A DNA stretch of 64,000 nt from an uncultured Pontibacter sp. (GCF_947499215.1 NZ_CANMNI010000003.1:248001-312000); one strand, 5' to 3'. Positions 16,914-25,955 are shown, counted from the first letter of the stretch. Numbers and translations are program-made. The notes: generated by a model from the letters alone, not told the origin.

Positions 16914-17726
16914 ATGACTCCCGCACCACCCGACATGGCACTGAAAGATTTGCAAGCTGAGAACGAACGCTTTGCCTACAGTTTCCTGCCGGGTACGCTG
17001 TTTGTGAGTCTTATTTGGCTGATTGCGCTCCTGTCCTACCTTGCCGATGCCAATCTGGCTTGGCTGGGAATCCGACCGCGCGATTTCCTCGGGCTCATCG
17101 GTGTTGCGGCCGGCCCCCTGATCCACTCCGGGCTCATCCACCTGCTTTCCAATTCCTTCCCGTTGGTTTTATTATCAGGTTTCATCCTGTTTCTGCACCG
17201 GGCAGTCGCCCTGCGGGTGTTTGTATTGGTATACGTGCTAAGCGGACTCTTTACATGGTTTATCGGGCGAAATGCCTTTCATGTGGGGGCTAGTGGCGTG
17301 GTGTATGGTATGGCGGGCTTCCTGTTGTTCAACGGTATTATTAGGCGCGACAGGGCAGGCTTGGCCGTCTCTTTGGCGATTCTGTTTCTGTACAGTGGCC
17401 TGTTCTATGGATTGTTTCCGTCTGAGGAGCGCATCTCATGGGAAGGGCACTTAGGCGGACTAGTGGCAGGTATGTTGGCCGCCTTGCTGTATGGCGAGCA
17501 TGTGGATAAGAAAACAACAATTCCCGAACCTCCAAGTGAATCTACTAAGGTATTAATGCTAGAGCATCAGACATCTACGCTGCCACCCAATTCCTATACA
17601 TGGCGCTATACCATCGGGTCTACGCCACCCGCCCAAACTTTTGAGCGTGCCTGTCGGATGAATCCTAAGTCAGGTATGCTGGAGCCTTTAAACCCCGATG
17701 GGCATCGCACGTCTAATAGAATCTAA
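16914..17726 (+). CDS. Rhomboid-family intramembrane serine protease
   Basis: Multiple membrane helices surround the rhomboid signatures: LIHSGLIHLLSNSFPL in the L1/TM2 region, HVGASGVVYG with catalytic Ser127, and WEGHLGGLVAGMLAALL with catalytic His179. These are the Ser-His dyad residues that cut transmembrane substrates within the bilayer. The roughly 60-residue tail after residue 205 is polar and has no recognised domain. It is 10 bp upstream of the TVP38 gene, suggesting a two-gene transcript. Confidence 0.95.
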   Translation: MTPAPPDMALKDLQAENERFAYSFLPGTLFVSLIWLIALLSYLADANLAWLGIRPRDFLGLIGVAAGPLIHSGLIHLLSNSFPLVLLSGFILFLHRAVALRVFVLVYVLSGLFTWFIGRNAFHVGASGVVYGMAGFLLFNGIIRRDRAGLAVSLAILFLYSGLFYGLFPSEERISWEGHLGGLVAGMLAALLYGEHVDKKTTIPEPPSESTKVLMLEHQTSTLPPNSYTWRYTIGSTPPAQTFERACRMNPKSGMLEPLNPDGHRTSNRI

Positions 17727-17735
17727 ATCAACTGT

Positions 17736-18458
17736 ATGCAGCATACCTCTCAAGATAAAAACAAGGAGATAAAGCAAAGCAAACTGCCGCTCCTGATCAC
17801 TGGTGCTATACTGGCTGCGTTGGTAGCCATCTATTTCATTTCTTCCAGTTTTCAAGCCAACGTAAACGAAGGTTGGGAGGTGCTGACGAGTGGCGACGAA
17901 GAACTGATCTCAAGCTGGGTAGGACAGTTTGGCTTCTGGGGACCGTTCTTTATTATACTAGCCATGGTGGCGCAGATGTTCTTGCTGGTCATCAATGTGG
18001 TGGCGCTCATGCTGGTGGCCATTATTGCCTATGGCCCTGTTTGGGGCTCCCTAATAGCGATTGTTGCCGTGCTGACTGCCTCCACCATTGGCTATCTGAT
18101 CGGAAGAGGGCTAGGGGAGGCCGGTGTCCGGAAGATCATTGGCCATAAAGCCGAAGAGAAGGTGTGCGGTTTCGTCACGGATTATGGTGTCTGGGCCGTG
18201 ATCATTGCGCGTATCTCGCCTTTCTTATCGAACGACGCCGTAAGCTTTGTAGCCGGACTTACTAAAATGGGCTATTTTCGCTTTATCGGGGCTACGCTGG
18301 CAGGCATCACGCCCCTTACTATTCTGTTGGCTTGGCTGGGGGAGGACGACGACCGCCTCATAAATGGGCTTGTATGGGTGGGGGCTGTTAGCCTTGTCTT
18401 GTTTATTGGCTATGTGGTATACGACAAGTACTTTAAAAAGAAAAACAGTTCAGCTTGA
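17736..18458 (+). CDS. TVP38/TMEM64 family membrane protein
   Basis: A DedA/VTT-type protein with about five hydrophobic segments. The family's glycine-rich core appears as TIGYLIGRGLGEAGVRKIIG and as ARISPFLSNDAVSFVAGLTKM, followed by FRFIGATLAGITPLTILLAWLG. Members of this superfamily are membrane proteins implicated in lipid scrambling or transport. The gene follows the rhomboid gene by 10 bp and probably shares its transcript. Confidence 0.9.
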   Translation: MQHTSQDKNKEIKQSKLPLLITGAILAALVAIYFISSSFQANVNEGWEVLTSGDEELISSWVGQFGFWGPFFIILAMVAQMFLLVINVVALMLVAIIAYGPVWGSLIAIVAVLTASTIGYLIGRGLGEAGVRKIIGHKAEEKVCGFVTDYGVWAVIIARISPFLSNDAVSFVAGLTKMGYFRFIGATLAGITPLTILLAWLGEDDDRLINGLVWVGAVSLVLFIGYVVYDKYFKKKNSSA

Positions 18459-18824
18459 TCCACTACTAGTCTATCATTATCTAGCCCTTTGTTAAAGACT
18501 TAGATTTAGCTTATTGGTTTGTTGTAAAATTTATATTTTTAACTCAAATAGTCTTTATAGCATACCAGATTTCAAGCAAAATTTATGTAACAAATATTAT
18601 TTTATATTATAATAATTGGTGATAAATTGATTTTTTTTCTTGGGCTGAACAAATAGCATAAACTTGCTCAATTGCATGATCTGGCGCTAATTCAAGAACA
18701 TAAACTGAAAAGAGGAAACCTAAAAACACAGGTATTTTAATCCATTAAGCAAAACATAATTTTAAGACAGGCCGTTTAAGCGGTTTATTGAATTTAAAAT
18801 GATGTTTCACGAAATGGATGCCAT
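18459..18824. other. AT-rich spacer without a gene
   Basis: This 366-bp stretch is strongly AT-rich, has no reading frame with coding character, and precedes the 3D-domain gene. No good TAnnTTTG with a -33 partner was found. It probably holds that gene's promoter. Confidence 0.4.
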
Positions 18825-19397
18825 ATGTTTAGGGTCAAAATACTCGCAGTAGTGATTTCCATTTTTGTAACTTTTGTCGACGAAATGGCTTTCCTGAAGC
18901 CTGAAATTCCAAGCCCTCCGAACGAAGGGAAAGAACTGGAAATGATAACTCCCGCGAAGATAGAAAAAGTACAAGAATACCCTGATTACCCCGAATACCC
19001 AGAAACTTTTACCGTTACGGCCACAGTCTACTACCCAGAGAAAGGTCAGACTGACGGAAACCCCCTCATCACAGCCGACGGCTCCCGCATCAACCCCAGA
19101 AACCCCAAAAAGCACCGCTGGATTGCCCTCTCACGCGACATGTTAGCGCGCTGGGGAGGTGAAATTCATTACGGCGATACTGTGTGGGTGCGCGGTATAT
19201 CAGACGAAATGGACGGGCAGTACATTGTCCGGGATACCATGAACCGACGCTTCCGAAACCACATCGATATACTGGTGGGCCGCAAAGACAACATCTATGG
19301 AAAGTGGGACAATGTGGAGATTGCGAAAGCAGAATTCCCCGAAGACGTTGAAATTGACTTCCAGCCGAGCTACTATGGCTTAGCCATTAACAAGTAA
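18825..19397 (+). CDS. 3D-domain (double-psi beta-barrel) protein
   Basis: A 190-residue protein with an N-terminal hydrophobic segment, a polar stretch, then the pattern TFTVTATVYYP, ADGSRINPRNPKKHRWIALS, YGDTVWVRG and GQYIVRDTMNRRFRNHIDIL. The three conserved acidic positions and the R-D-T-M-N-x-R turn match the 3D domain of MltA C-termini, YuiC and related resuscitation-promoting-like factors. This suggests binding or cleavage of peptidoglycan in the envelope. No MltA lytic barrel is attached. It ends at a hairpin at 19427. Confidence 0.75.
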   Translation: MFRVKILAVVISIFVTFVDEMAFLKPEIPSPPNEGKELEMITPAKIEKVQEYPDYPEYPETFTVTATVYYPEKGQTDGNPLITADGSRINPRNPKKHRWIALSRDMLARWGGEIHYGDTVWVRGISDEMDGQYIVRDTMNRRFRNHIDILVGRKDNIYGKWDNVEIAKAEFPEDVEIDFQPSYYGLAINK

Positions 19398-19426
19398 GGA
19401 TAAAGCTTGTCTGATGCGCAGGTATA

Positions 19427-19449
19427 AGCTGAATTTATTAAATTCGGCT
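19427..19449 (+). terminator. Terminator-like hairpin after the 3D-domain gene
   Basis: AGCTGAATTT (19427-19436) pairs with AAATTCGGCT (19440-19449) around a 3-nt loop, with one G-U pair, followed by TTAAAAG. It lies 30 nt downstream of the stop and 17 nt before the HD gene. Confidence 0.5.
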
Positions 19450-19466
19450 TTAAAAGACGTATTCCA

Positions 19467-20030
19467 ATGACAAGACAAGAAGCCCGCACCATACTGGAGC
19501 AAATGACCACCAGCGAGAGCCTGTTGCGCCACGCGCGCACTGTGGAACTAGTAATGGAGGCCTACGCCAACAAACTAGGGGAAAACACCGACGAGTGGTC
19601 CATTGCCGGCCTTTTGCACGATGCCGATTACCAAGCTTACCCGGATAAGCACCCCAACGTGATCGTGGACTTGCTGCGTGAGAAAGGGGAGGAGCGCATC
19701 GCCCACGCCATCTCGGCGCATTATACCCACTGGGGCGTGCCCTACGAAACCACCCTCGACAAAGCGCTGATCGCCTGCGACGAAATAACCGGCTTTATCG
19801 TAGCCTGTGCGCAGGTACGGCCGCAACGACTGGAAGGGTTAGGTGCAAAGTCGGTGATAAAGAAGCTGAAGACTAGCGGGTTTGCCGCCTCCGTAGACCG
19901 CGAAGAAGTACGGATGGGTGCTGAGCTATTCGGTGTGGACCTGAAAGAGCACATCGACTTTATCATCGGGGTGCTGCAACAGCATCAATCTGAGCTACAA
20001 CTCGAGCCAACCGAACAGAACGAGGTTTGA
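19467..20030 (+). CDS. HD-domain phosphohydrolase
   Basis: A 187-residue protein with an early histidine (LLRHARTVELVMEAYA), the HD motif in SIAGLLHDADYQAYPD, a further histidine in AHAISAHYTHWG and an aspartate in ALIACDEITGFIVA. These are the metal-binding positions of HD-domain hydrolases, which remove phosphate from nucleotides or related compounds. The substrate is not clear. The gene is followed by a bidirectional terminator. Confidence 0.9.
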   Translation: MTRQEARTILEQMTTSESLLRHARTVELVMEAYANKLGENTDEWSIAGLLHDADYQAYPDKHPNVIVDLLREKGEERIAHAISAHYTHWGVPYETTLDKALIACDEITGFIVACAQVRPQRLEGLGAKSVIKKLKTSGFAASVDREEVRMGAELFGVDLKEHIDFIIGVLQQHQSELQLEPTEQNEV

Positions 20031-20047
20031 TTATCTACCAGAATCAT

Positions 20048-20094
20048 AAAAGCCGCGCCTGTGAAATTGCTTCACCGGCGCGGCTTTTCTTTTT
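20048..20094. terminator. Bidirectional terminator between the HD gene and the small gene
   Basis: AAAAGCCGCGCC (20048-20059) pairs with GGCGCGGCTTTT (20077-20088). An inner GTGAA/TTCAC extends the stem. It separates two convergent genes, and its T-rich downstream flank touches the end of the minus-strand gene. Confidence 0.9.
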
Positions 20095-20285
20095 TAAGCC
20101 AGATAGTATTGCAATGATTCCAAGCCCTTGGCATTGTCCTCGGCCTCTACTACCTCATCTATTACAAACTGGATTTCCTGTTCGCTCCAGTTCTCCTTCT
20201 CAGCGGCTCTCACAAATAGGTCGATGGCGGCGTAGCGGTTGGCGCCGGAAGGTATGTTTAATCTTACTTTCTTACGGATGTTCAT
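20094..20285 (-). CDS. Small hypothetical protein
   Basis: A 63-residue soluble protein, basic at the start (MNIRKKVRLNIP) and acidic later (EQEIQFVIDEVVEAED), likely two or three helices. I do not recognise it. Support for it being real: ATG start, coding-like composition, and a strong terminator exactly at its end. Confidence 0.6.
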   Translation of the reverse strand: MNIRKKVRLNIPSGANRYAAIDLFVRAAEKENWSEQEIQFVIDEVVEAEDNAKGLESLQYYLA

Positions 20286-20479
20286 GTCGTGTGCTTGATA
20301 TCAGCAAGAATACACAGCCTTTCTTACAAAATCAATTTTTTTATGGCGTTACACGGAGCTGCAGGGTCAAGGCTGATCAATGTTATACCCGTGTTTGCAT
20401 AAAAAGGCGGGTTGAAGGGACTAACCCTTTCCGGTAGTGGTCGTTACAATAAGCTATACCCCTGCACCAAGACGAGCCT

Positions 20480-21481
20480 ATGGAAAAGGAAATTTGGAGA
20501 ATGGACCATATCGCGGAGCTGGATAACCTGACTATCATGCATTATGCCGCGCCAATTATTGTGGCATCTGTGTTAATAGAATGGTTAGTTGGCTTGTATA
20601 AGAAGCGCAATTACTATGAGAAGAAAGACTTTATGGCCGCGCTTTGGATTGGAGCCGGCAATGCCATCGTGGGGGCGAGTCTGAAAATTGTGCTGTTTAC
20701 TGTCTCCATGATGATATACAACGCTGTGCCGTGGGCTATACCCAGGTCATGGTGGGGTTTTGTAGGAGGGTTTATAGCGGTTGACTTTTTCAGGTACTGG
20801 GCGCACCGTATATCGCATGAGCAGCGGCTTTGGTGGGCGACCCACGTGACGCACCACTCCTCCGAAAAGATGAATTTTGCGATTTCCCTACGCACCAGTT
20901 GGACTTCCCCCATCAAGTTTCTGTTTTTCCTGCCAGTGCCTTTTATGGGCTTTGACCCTTTCACATTCTTTGTATGCCATCAGTTAGCGGTACTATACCA
21001 GTTTTGGGTGCATACAGAACTGATCCATAAGTTGCCTAGACCGTTTGAGTACATTTTCGTGACGCCCTCGCACCACCGGGTGCACCATGGCTCTAACCCC
21101 AAGTATATCGACAGGAATTACGGCTCTACCTTCATTATTTGGGACAGGATGTTTGGCTCCTTTCAGAAAGAGGAGGAAAGACCAAAGTACGGTCTCACAA
21201 CGCCAGTTACCTCCTATAATCCCTTCTATCTGGTATTTCACGAATGGGTGGATCTTTGGAAAGACCTGTTGCATGCCAAATCTTTTAAAGAAGCGTGGGA
21301 TATCCTGTTCAAACCCCCAGGAACTGTTGTGACGGCCCACCAACGGGAGCGGGAGGCATTGACGGTGCAAGAAACGGTTTCGCCCGAGGTGGCACCAGTC
21401 TTGAAAGTGGCCTCGGCTATACCTAATGACATGGAGATAGCGCAACCCGTAAGGCAACCGGAGAAACAGCAGGTGAGTTAA
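20480..21481 (+). CDS. Sterol desaturase/fatty acid hydroxylase family membrane protein
   Basis: Membrane helices carry the di-iron histidine clusters of the fatty acid hydroxylase superfamily: RYWAHRISHE, WATHVTHHSSEKMN, VHTELIH and SHHRVHHGSN. These ligate two irons and use oxygen to hydroxylate or desaturate lipid chains. The length of 333 residues with a roughly 60-residue tail after the catalytic core is normal. The substrate (fatty acid, carotenoid or sterol-like lipid) is not known. It stands alone with its own terminator. Confidence 0.93.
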   Translation: MEKEIWRMDHIAELDNLTIMHYAAPIIVASVLIEWLVGLYKKRNYYEKKDFMAALWIGAGNAIVGASLKIVLFTVSMMIYNAVPWAIPRSWWGFVGGFIAVDFFRYWAHRISHEQRLWWATHVTHHSSEKMNFAISLRTSWTSPIKFLFFLPVPFMGFDPFTFFVCHQLAVLYQFWVHTELIHKLPRPFEYIFVTPSHHRVHHGSNPKYIDRNYGSTFIIWDRMFGSFQKEEERPKYGLTTPVTSYNPFYLVFHEWVDLWKDLLHAKSFKEAWDILFKPPGTVVTAHQREREALTVQETVSPEVAPVLKVASAIPNDMEIAQPVRQPEKQQVS

Positions 21482-21487
21482 AATAAA

Positions 21488-21516
21488 AAAAGCATGGCGG
21501 CTGCCATGCTTTTCTG
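21488..21516. terminator. Terminator after the hydroxylase gene
   Basis: AAAAGCATGGC (21488-21498) and GCCATGCTTTT (21503-21513) form an 11-bp stem with a 4-nt loop, located 7 nt after the stop. The minus-strand gene at 21539 ends just beyond, so it can serve both. Confidence 0.92.
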
Positions 21517-21538
21517 TTAATGTGCTATATCGTTCGGA

Positions 21539-21973
21539 TTAGTAGTTGTTATCGTACTGTTGACCCGGGCCTTGGCTAGGGTTGCTTCTGGCCTCTCGCG
21601 GCACACCCATTTTCTCCTCCCGGCGTGACTGGTATTGGTCAAATTGCTGTTCTGTGAGCAGGTCTTTGATCTGCGAAAGCCTTGTCTGACTGATGATGTC
21701 CATCTGCTCGGCCAGTTTGCGCGGGTTATTTCGGTGTTTCTTACGTGCCTCTTCCGCGAACTTCATGCTATTGCGGTTTACATCCTTTAGCTCAGCGGCC
21801 TGTTTCGGGCTAAGGCGGAGGTTCTTCACCATACCAGCAGTAATATCATCGGCACGCTGTTCTACCGTTTTGGGCGCATTCTGAGTAGTGGCAGCCTTTT
21901 GAGCAGGAGCCTGTGCATACACAGCGGTTGCGGCAAAGGCAAATAACAAGGCGGCAAAAACTGACTTTTTCAT
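21539..21973 (-). CDS. Exported helical protein, Spy-like
   Basis: A 144-residue protein with a signal peptide ending TAVYAQ. The mature part is helical and charged: ADDITAGMVKNLRLSPKQAA, then ELKDVNRNSMKFAEEARKK and KDLLTEQQFDQYQSRREEKM. The pattern of L-T/S-P-x-Q-x-x helices and an LTEQQ...Y motif resembles Spy/CpxP and the DUF4890-type periplasmic proteins of Bacteroidota. A chaperone or metal-sensing role is only a suggestion. The start at 21973 gives the signal peptide; 21994 is the alternative. Confidence 0.7.
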   Translation of the reverse strand: MKKSVFAALLFAFAATAVYAQAPAQKAATTQNAPKTVEQRADDITAGMVKNLRLSPKQAAELKDVNRNSMKFAEEARKKHRNNPRKLAEQMDIISQTRLSQIKDLLTEQQFDQYQSRREEKMGVPREARSNPSQGPGQQYDNNY

Positions 21974-22102
21974 ATCTCTTTTAAAACTTATCATAGGTGC
22001 TTTCTACTCTATCAAATACTGTTCCGGTATTTTGGTGCAGGTCTCTCTGCAACACGACCTGCGCAGGTATAGTTTCTGAGCTGGCCCTGTGGGCAGATAA
22101 CG

Positions 22103-23152
22103 CTAAGACTCGGAGTGGAAGTATACCTTGTAGAAATGCATGCCGCGCTCTTGATCAAAGCCACGCTCCACATACTGTTCACTTTGCTCCGGATTATACC
22201 CGCTGAACTTGATTTCGATCTGGGTGTCGAGCTTAATAAAGTTGCGAAACTTGCGCTTCATGTTCTTCACTGTGTTCTTGTTGATGGCAAAATCGGTGAA
22301 GCCCTCAATGTCACGCTCCTCGGCAAAGGCCTGCGTGTAGTTCTTGAATCGCTCGGCCGTCTCGGGCTCGTCGATTACACTGCTCGTGAACTCCTCCAGA
22401 TCAAAGGTCTCACTTTTAGAAAAGTAGTCCACGGAGCGGCTGATAAAGTCCACCTGTGCTTTTTTGCTGTCCGTCTGGGCGAATACCTCCTCTGAGAAGT
22501 CTTTGCAAAGGTTTAGCGCCGTTTTGGTGTTGAAGTTGGTGTCCTTGAGCTCTGTTACGTGCAGGAAGTCTTCTTTCCAGAACACGGCGTCGGTGCTGTT
22601 GGCGTCCACGATCTTCACCCGAAATCCGTCTTCGGCCTCGGTGTTGAAGATCAGGCAGCCTTTGTCCACGCTCTTGATGTTCACCCCGAAGTGGTAGTTC
22701 ATGTTCAGGTCATCTTCTTCTTCCTGAAAAGTCAGGAAGGTGTCTTTGTTCTCCGACTTGAAAATGCCGATCGCGTCCACGATGTCATCTTCCATTACGC
22801 AGCCCGACAAATGCACCACGTACAGCTCACCGCTCTTCACTTTAGGGTGGTCTGACTGTTCGTAGAGGTGGTTGAGCACATGCACCGAGTACTCCAGAAA
22901 TTTGGCCGGCTCCGTGAACATCAGGGCCGAGTAGGCGAACATCTCGTTCAGGGCCAAATCAGAGGTATGGTGGAAGCGGAAAAACTCCTCTTGCTTAAAA
23001 GGCGCCAGAAAGTAATTGGTCAGCAAATCGCTCAGCTGTTCGTCCCGCAGGTCAACCAATTCTTTCGAAGCGATCACGCCCTCTTCCTTCGCTTTGTTGC
23101 CTACCCTGTGCACGGCCAGCCTGTTTAGCCGTACCTGTCTTTTGTCTGTCAT
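22103..23152 (-). CDS. 37-kDa nucleoid-associated protein, NdpA/YejK family
   Basis: The 349-residue protein opens with a beta-rich, then helical domain (RLNRLAVHRVGNKAKEEGVI, SDLLTNYFLAPFKQEEFFRF, ELYVVHLSGCVMEDDIVDAI) and ends in a basic C-terminal part (KNMKRKFRNFIKLDTQIEIK). This is the pattern of the nucleoid-associated (NdpA/YejK) family, known to bind DNA in other bacteria. It has a good promoter directly upstream and stands alone. Confidence 0.85.
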   Translation of the reverse strand: MTDKRQVRLNRLAVHRVGNKAKEEGVIASKELVDLRDEQLSDLLTNYFLAPFKQEEFFRFHHTSDLALNEMFAYSALMFTEPAKFLEYSVHVLNHLYEQSDHPKVKSGELYVVHLSGCVMEDDIVDAIGIFKSENKDTFLTFQEEEDDLNMNYHFGVNIKSVDKGCLIFNTEAEDGFRVKIVDANSTDAVFWKEDFLHVTELKDTNFNTKTALNLCKDFSEEVFAQTDSKKAQVDFISRSVDYFSKSETFDLEEFTSSVIDEPETAERFKNYTQAFAEERDIEGFTDFAINKNTVKNMKRKFRNFIKLDTQIEIKFSGYNPEQSEQYVERGFDQERGMHFYKVYFHSES

Positions 23153-23196
23153 CTGCCTATACCTTATACCTAGCCTTACTGTGGGCTATAGGGCTG

Positions 23197-23229
23197 CAAA
23201 GGTAAGGTGCAACCGGGGGTATAGCCAAA
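23197..23229 (-). promoter_or_regulatory. Promoter of the nucleoid-associated protein gene
   Basis: Read on the minus strand: TTTG (23229-23226), a 21-nt spacer, then TACCTTTG (23204-23197), a full Bacteroidota -33/-7 match, about 45 nt upstream of the start codon. Confidence 0.75.
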
Positions 23230-23437
23230 CAAGTAGCGCGATTTAGCTGGCTTAGTTTTAGGGTGTTTTTTGTGTTTTAAAAAATAATTTAACGCTTAAT
23301 TATCTGATTTTAAATTATTTAAGCCTAAATGTGAACTTTTTTCAAAACACCAGATCATTATTTGGCACGATTCTTACATCAGGAGAATTAAGCTGCGCAG
23401 CTTATTTCTTGTTTTTCAATATTTAAGGATAGGTGTG

Positions 23438-24118
23438 ATGAAAAAGATATTTCTACTACTGGCCGTCGTTCTGGGAATGGCGGTAACTCAGGCAAATGCG
23501 CAGCAAAAGCAGCCCGTGCGCATCGGTATAAAAGCGGGTGTTAACATGGCCGAATGGCAGGGTCAAACCGTCAACAGTGCCCAAGACCTCATGGATATGA
23601 CCAATGGCTCCCTTAGACGCGAAATGCGCGAGGGCTTTCATGTGGGCGGTGTGGTTTCTATTCCTATAGCACCGGGTTTTGAGATTGAGCCGGGCCTCCT
23701 GTACTCTCAGAAGGGTATGCGCATGGTTGGTAGAGTTCCGATGGAGCAGTTTGATTTCCTGAATGCAGGGGTAACGGTTACTAACAAAGCTGAATACATT
23801 GATATGCCGATTCTGGCAAAGATATTCATTGGCGATGGCTTCCACATTTTTGCAGGTCCTCAGTTTTCTTACCTAATATCAAATAAGGTGCAGGTACGAG
23901 CCGGAGCCTTGGGCTTTAATGCCTTAAACCAAGAGTGGGACATGAACAGCGGCTTCCGTGAACTGGATGTGGCGGCTACAGGAGGTATAGGCTACCGCTT
24001 TGCCAGTGGCTTTAACGTAAGCGCCGGCTATGACTACGGCCTGACCACCGTGGACGCCAACCGCAACTTCGACACCTTCAACCGGGTGATCAAAGCCTCT
24101 GTCGGATTTACTTTCTAA
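23438..24118 (+). CDS. Outer-membrane beta-barrel protein (porin-like)
   Basis: A 226-residue protein with a signal peptide ending QANAQ, then alternating strands with glycine/aromatic pattern: RIGIKAGVNMAEWQG, GFHVGGVVSIPIAPGFEIEP, LLYSQKGMRMVGR, GGIGYRFASGFNVSAGYDYGL, ending in VIKASVGFTF with a C-terminal phenylalanine typical of BAM substrates. This matches the PorT/outer membrane beta-barrel domain family. The ATG at 23438 was preferred to the in-frame GTG at 23435. Confidence 0.85.
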   Translation: MKKIFLLLAVVLGMAVTQANAQQKQPVRIGIKAGVNMAEWQGQTVNSAQDLMDMTNGSLRREMREGFHVGGVVSIPIAPGFEIEPGLLYSQKGMRMVGRVPMEQFDFLNAGVTVTNKAEYIDMPILAKIFIGDGFHIFAGPQFSYLISNKVQVRAGALGFNALNQEWDMNSGFRELDVAATGGIGYRFASGFNVSAGYDYGLTTVDANRNFDTFNRVIKASVGFTF

Positions 24119-24171
24119 ATAGATATTATTAGTAAAAGTTTACTGTTTGTTAAAGTGTTTTGGTGAGATAT

Positions 24172-24204
24172 GCAGGCCGTTCCCTTTGGGAGCGGCCTGC
24201 ATTG
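24172..24204 (+). terminator. Terminator after the porin-like gene
   Basis: GCAGGCCG (24172-24179) pairs with CGGCCTGC (24193-24200), with an inner TCCC/GGGA extension and ATTGTTT after it. Confidence 0.85.
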
Positions 24205-24220
24205 TTTAGTTATAGTCCAT

Positions 24221-24256
24221 AAAAAAACCCGCAGGTATAGGCTGCGGGGTTTTTGT
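24221..24256. terminator. Second hairpin with AGGTATA in its loop
   Basis: AAAAACCCGCAG and CTGCGGGGTTTTT form a stem with one bulge; the loop is GTATAGG, so a copy of AGGTATA (24233-24239) spans stem end and loop. The A and T runs on both sides suit both directions, and the minus-strand lipoprotein gene ends at 24312. Confidence 0.8.
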
Positions 24257-24311
24257 ATTTATAGCGAAACTGAGTCGTTTAGATAGCTTCCAGTTATTGG
24301 CTATGTACGAA

Positions 24312-24947
24312 TTAAGACTTTTTGTAAGGGAATTTCTTGGAAGAGTTTTTCATGAGAGCGTTTGACAGTGACTTTCTGCTGCTGCCGATGCTACCAGAGG
24401 CAGTGTAATCGTATTTCCAAAGCAGATCGCCTTTCTCGCCTTCGTGGATGGTGATGGAAGTATTCACGCTGTTAGTTGGGCCCCAAGCACCAACCAGTAA
24501 ACCCACTGCAATGGCTGCTCCGTCAGACATAGGCTTCGACATGGTGGCCTTTCCAGAAATGATGGCATCAACACCCAGTATTTCGCAGATCTCATCTCTT
24601 GATACCGTGTTCATGTTCTCATACGTGATGCCAGCCTCTGACAGCAAGGCATTGGTCTTGCTTACATCCTGAAAATTAACGGTGTACTTGTCTTTGGACA
24701 TTTGTTTCAGAAAATAGCCATACACGTCGCCCTGCAGGCCATAGCCATAGTCCTTTTGCTGTTGCTGTACCATTTCCGCTGTTACTCCTTTAGGAAGTCT
24801 TCTGGATTCGATGAGCACGTCGAAAGGCACAATGGCCAAGGTTTCGTGTTTCGCTTTAACCTCTTTGAAAGAGGCAGCGGTATAAATTTCGGGACCGCAA
24901 GCGGTAAAAGTTACCGCAAGCAAAACAAAAAGTAGAATTTTTTTCAT
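24312..24947 (-). CDS. Lipoprotein, possibly CsgG/DUF799-like fold
   Basis: A 211-residue protein with lipobox TFTAC. Features are LAIVPFDVLIESRRLPKG, EICEILGVDAIISGKATM, then VGAWGPTNSVNTSITIHEGE and LLWKYDYTASGSIG. The alternation of an I-V-P-F strand, a helix with GVDAII and a late beta stretch resembles the CsgG/TolB-N/DUF799-type lipoproteins that assemble at the outer membrane, but this is pattern recognition and not certain. It has a strong -7 match upstream and is alone. Confidence 0.65.
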   Translation of the reverse strand: MKKILLFVLLAVTFTACGPEIYTAASFKEVKAKHETLAIVPFDVLIESRRLPKGVTAEMVQQQQKDYGYGLQGDVYGYFLKQMSKDKYTVNFQDVSKTNALLSEAGITYENMNTVSRDEICEILGVDAIISGKATMSKPMSDGAAIAVGLLVGAWGPTNSVNTSITIHEGEKGDLLWKYDYTASGSIGSSRKSLSNALMKNSSKKFPYKKS

Positions 24948-24990
24948 GGGTGAAAATTGGATGTTGGTTAAGTTTGTTAAAAAAGTGGAT

Positions 24991-24998
24991 CAAATATA
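24991..24998 (-). promoter_or_regulatory. -7 element TATATTTG for the lipoprotein gene
   Basis: Exact TAnnTTTG on the minus strand, 44 nt upstream of the start. No -33 TTTG at the expected distance. Confidence 0.5.
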
Positions 24999-25163
24999 AT
25001 AGTCTTACTATATATATCTAGTGTTATGGCAAAATAAATTTTAGGTATAGCTATTTGGAGAATAGGCAAGAGGCAGAACTGCTCGCTTGACCTGCAGCCA
25101 AAGAAGGGAAGTTGAAGAAAGTTTGCTGTTGAGGGAGCTTACAGTTTTACTAGGCGTAGAGGG

Positions 25164-25880
25164 TTACAGCAACACGCCATTCTGGGCGCACAAGCGATAT
25201 CCTTGGCCGTGTATGTTGATGATCTCAACCGTGGGGTCCTGCTTGAGGTATTTGCGGAGTTTGGCGATGTAGACGTCCATGCTGCGGGCCGTGAAATAGC
25301 TGTCTTCGTGCCAGATGCGCAGAAGGGCTTCTTCGCGGGGCACTACATCATTTAAGTGCTGACAGAGCAAATGCAACAGGTCGGTTTCTTTGGGAGATAG
25401 TTTCTGGATGTCGCCATTGTGGTGCAAAAGCCGCAACTTGTGCTGAAACCTATACTGCCCAATGCTATACTCGCTGACTTCAGGCTTTTCTGCGGCTGCA
25501 TTACCACCTTTGCGGTGCATGATGGCTTTGATCTTGTAAAGCAGTACCTCCGAATCGAAGGGCTTGGTGATGTAGTCGTCTGCCCCGATCTTAAAGCCCT
25601 CGAGCATATCTTCCTTCATGGATTTGGCTGTCAGAAAAATCAGAGGCATATCCGGGTTAAGTTTCTTGATCTCACGGGCGAGTGTAAAGCCGTCTTTGCC
25701 GGGCATCATTACATCCAGTATGCACAAATCGAAGCTGCCCTGCCTGAAAGCCGTGATAGCTTGGCAACCGTCGGGGCTCAGTTTAACCACATAGTCGTGC
25801 AGCTCCAAGTAGTCTTTCAGGACGATGCCAAAGTTGGGATCATCCTCTGCGAGCAATATGCGTAAGCCGTGTTCTGCCAT
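25164..25880 (-). CDS. OmpR-family response regulator
   Basis: The receiver domain has the acidic pair at residues 13-14, phospho-acceptor Asp56 in CILDVMMPGKDGF, Thr in FLTAKS and Lys in ITKPFDS. The C-terminal winged-helix DNA-binding domain has LSPKETDLLHLLCQHLNDVV and YIAKLRKYLKQDPTVEI. It is the output partner of the histidine kinase immediately upstream (75-bp gap) and probably controls genes near or far; a natural candidate target is the divergent T9SS cargo gene at 28285. Confidence 0.96.
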   Translation of the reverse strand: MAEHGLRILLAEDDPNFGIVLKDYLELHDYVVKLSPDGCQAITAFRQGSFDLCILDVMMPGKDGFTLAREIKKLNPDMPLIFLTAKSMKEDMLEGFKIGADDYITKPFDSEVLLYKIKAIMHRKGGNAAAEKPEVSEYSIGQYRFQHKLRLLHHNGDIQKLSPKETDLLHLLCQHLNDVVPREEALLRIWHEDSYFTARSMDVYIAKLRKYLKQDPTVEIINIHGQGYRLCAQNGVLL

Positions 25881-25955
25881 GATCTACTGGGTTTTTATAT
25901 GCTGTTTCTCTATAGATACCGGTTTGACCCGAAAGGCTGCATCGGTACAGGTATA

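Noticed and set aside
16721-16960. A 79-residue plus-strand frame before the rhomboid gene
   Set aside because: It overlaps the rhomboid start by 47 bp, is rich in R and T with no pattern, and the rhomboid start is well supported.
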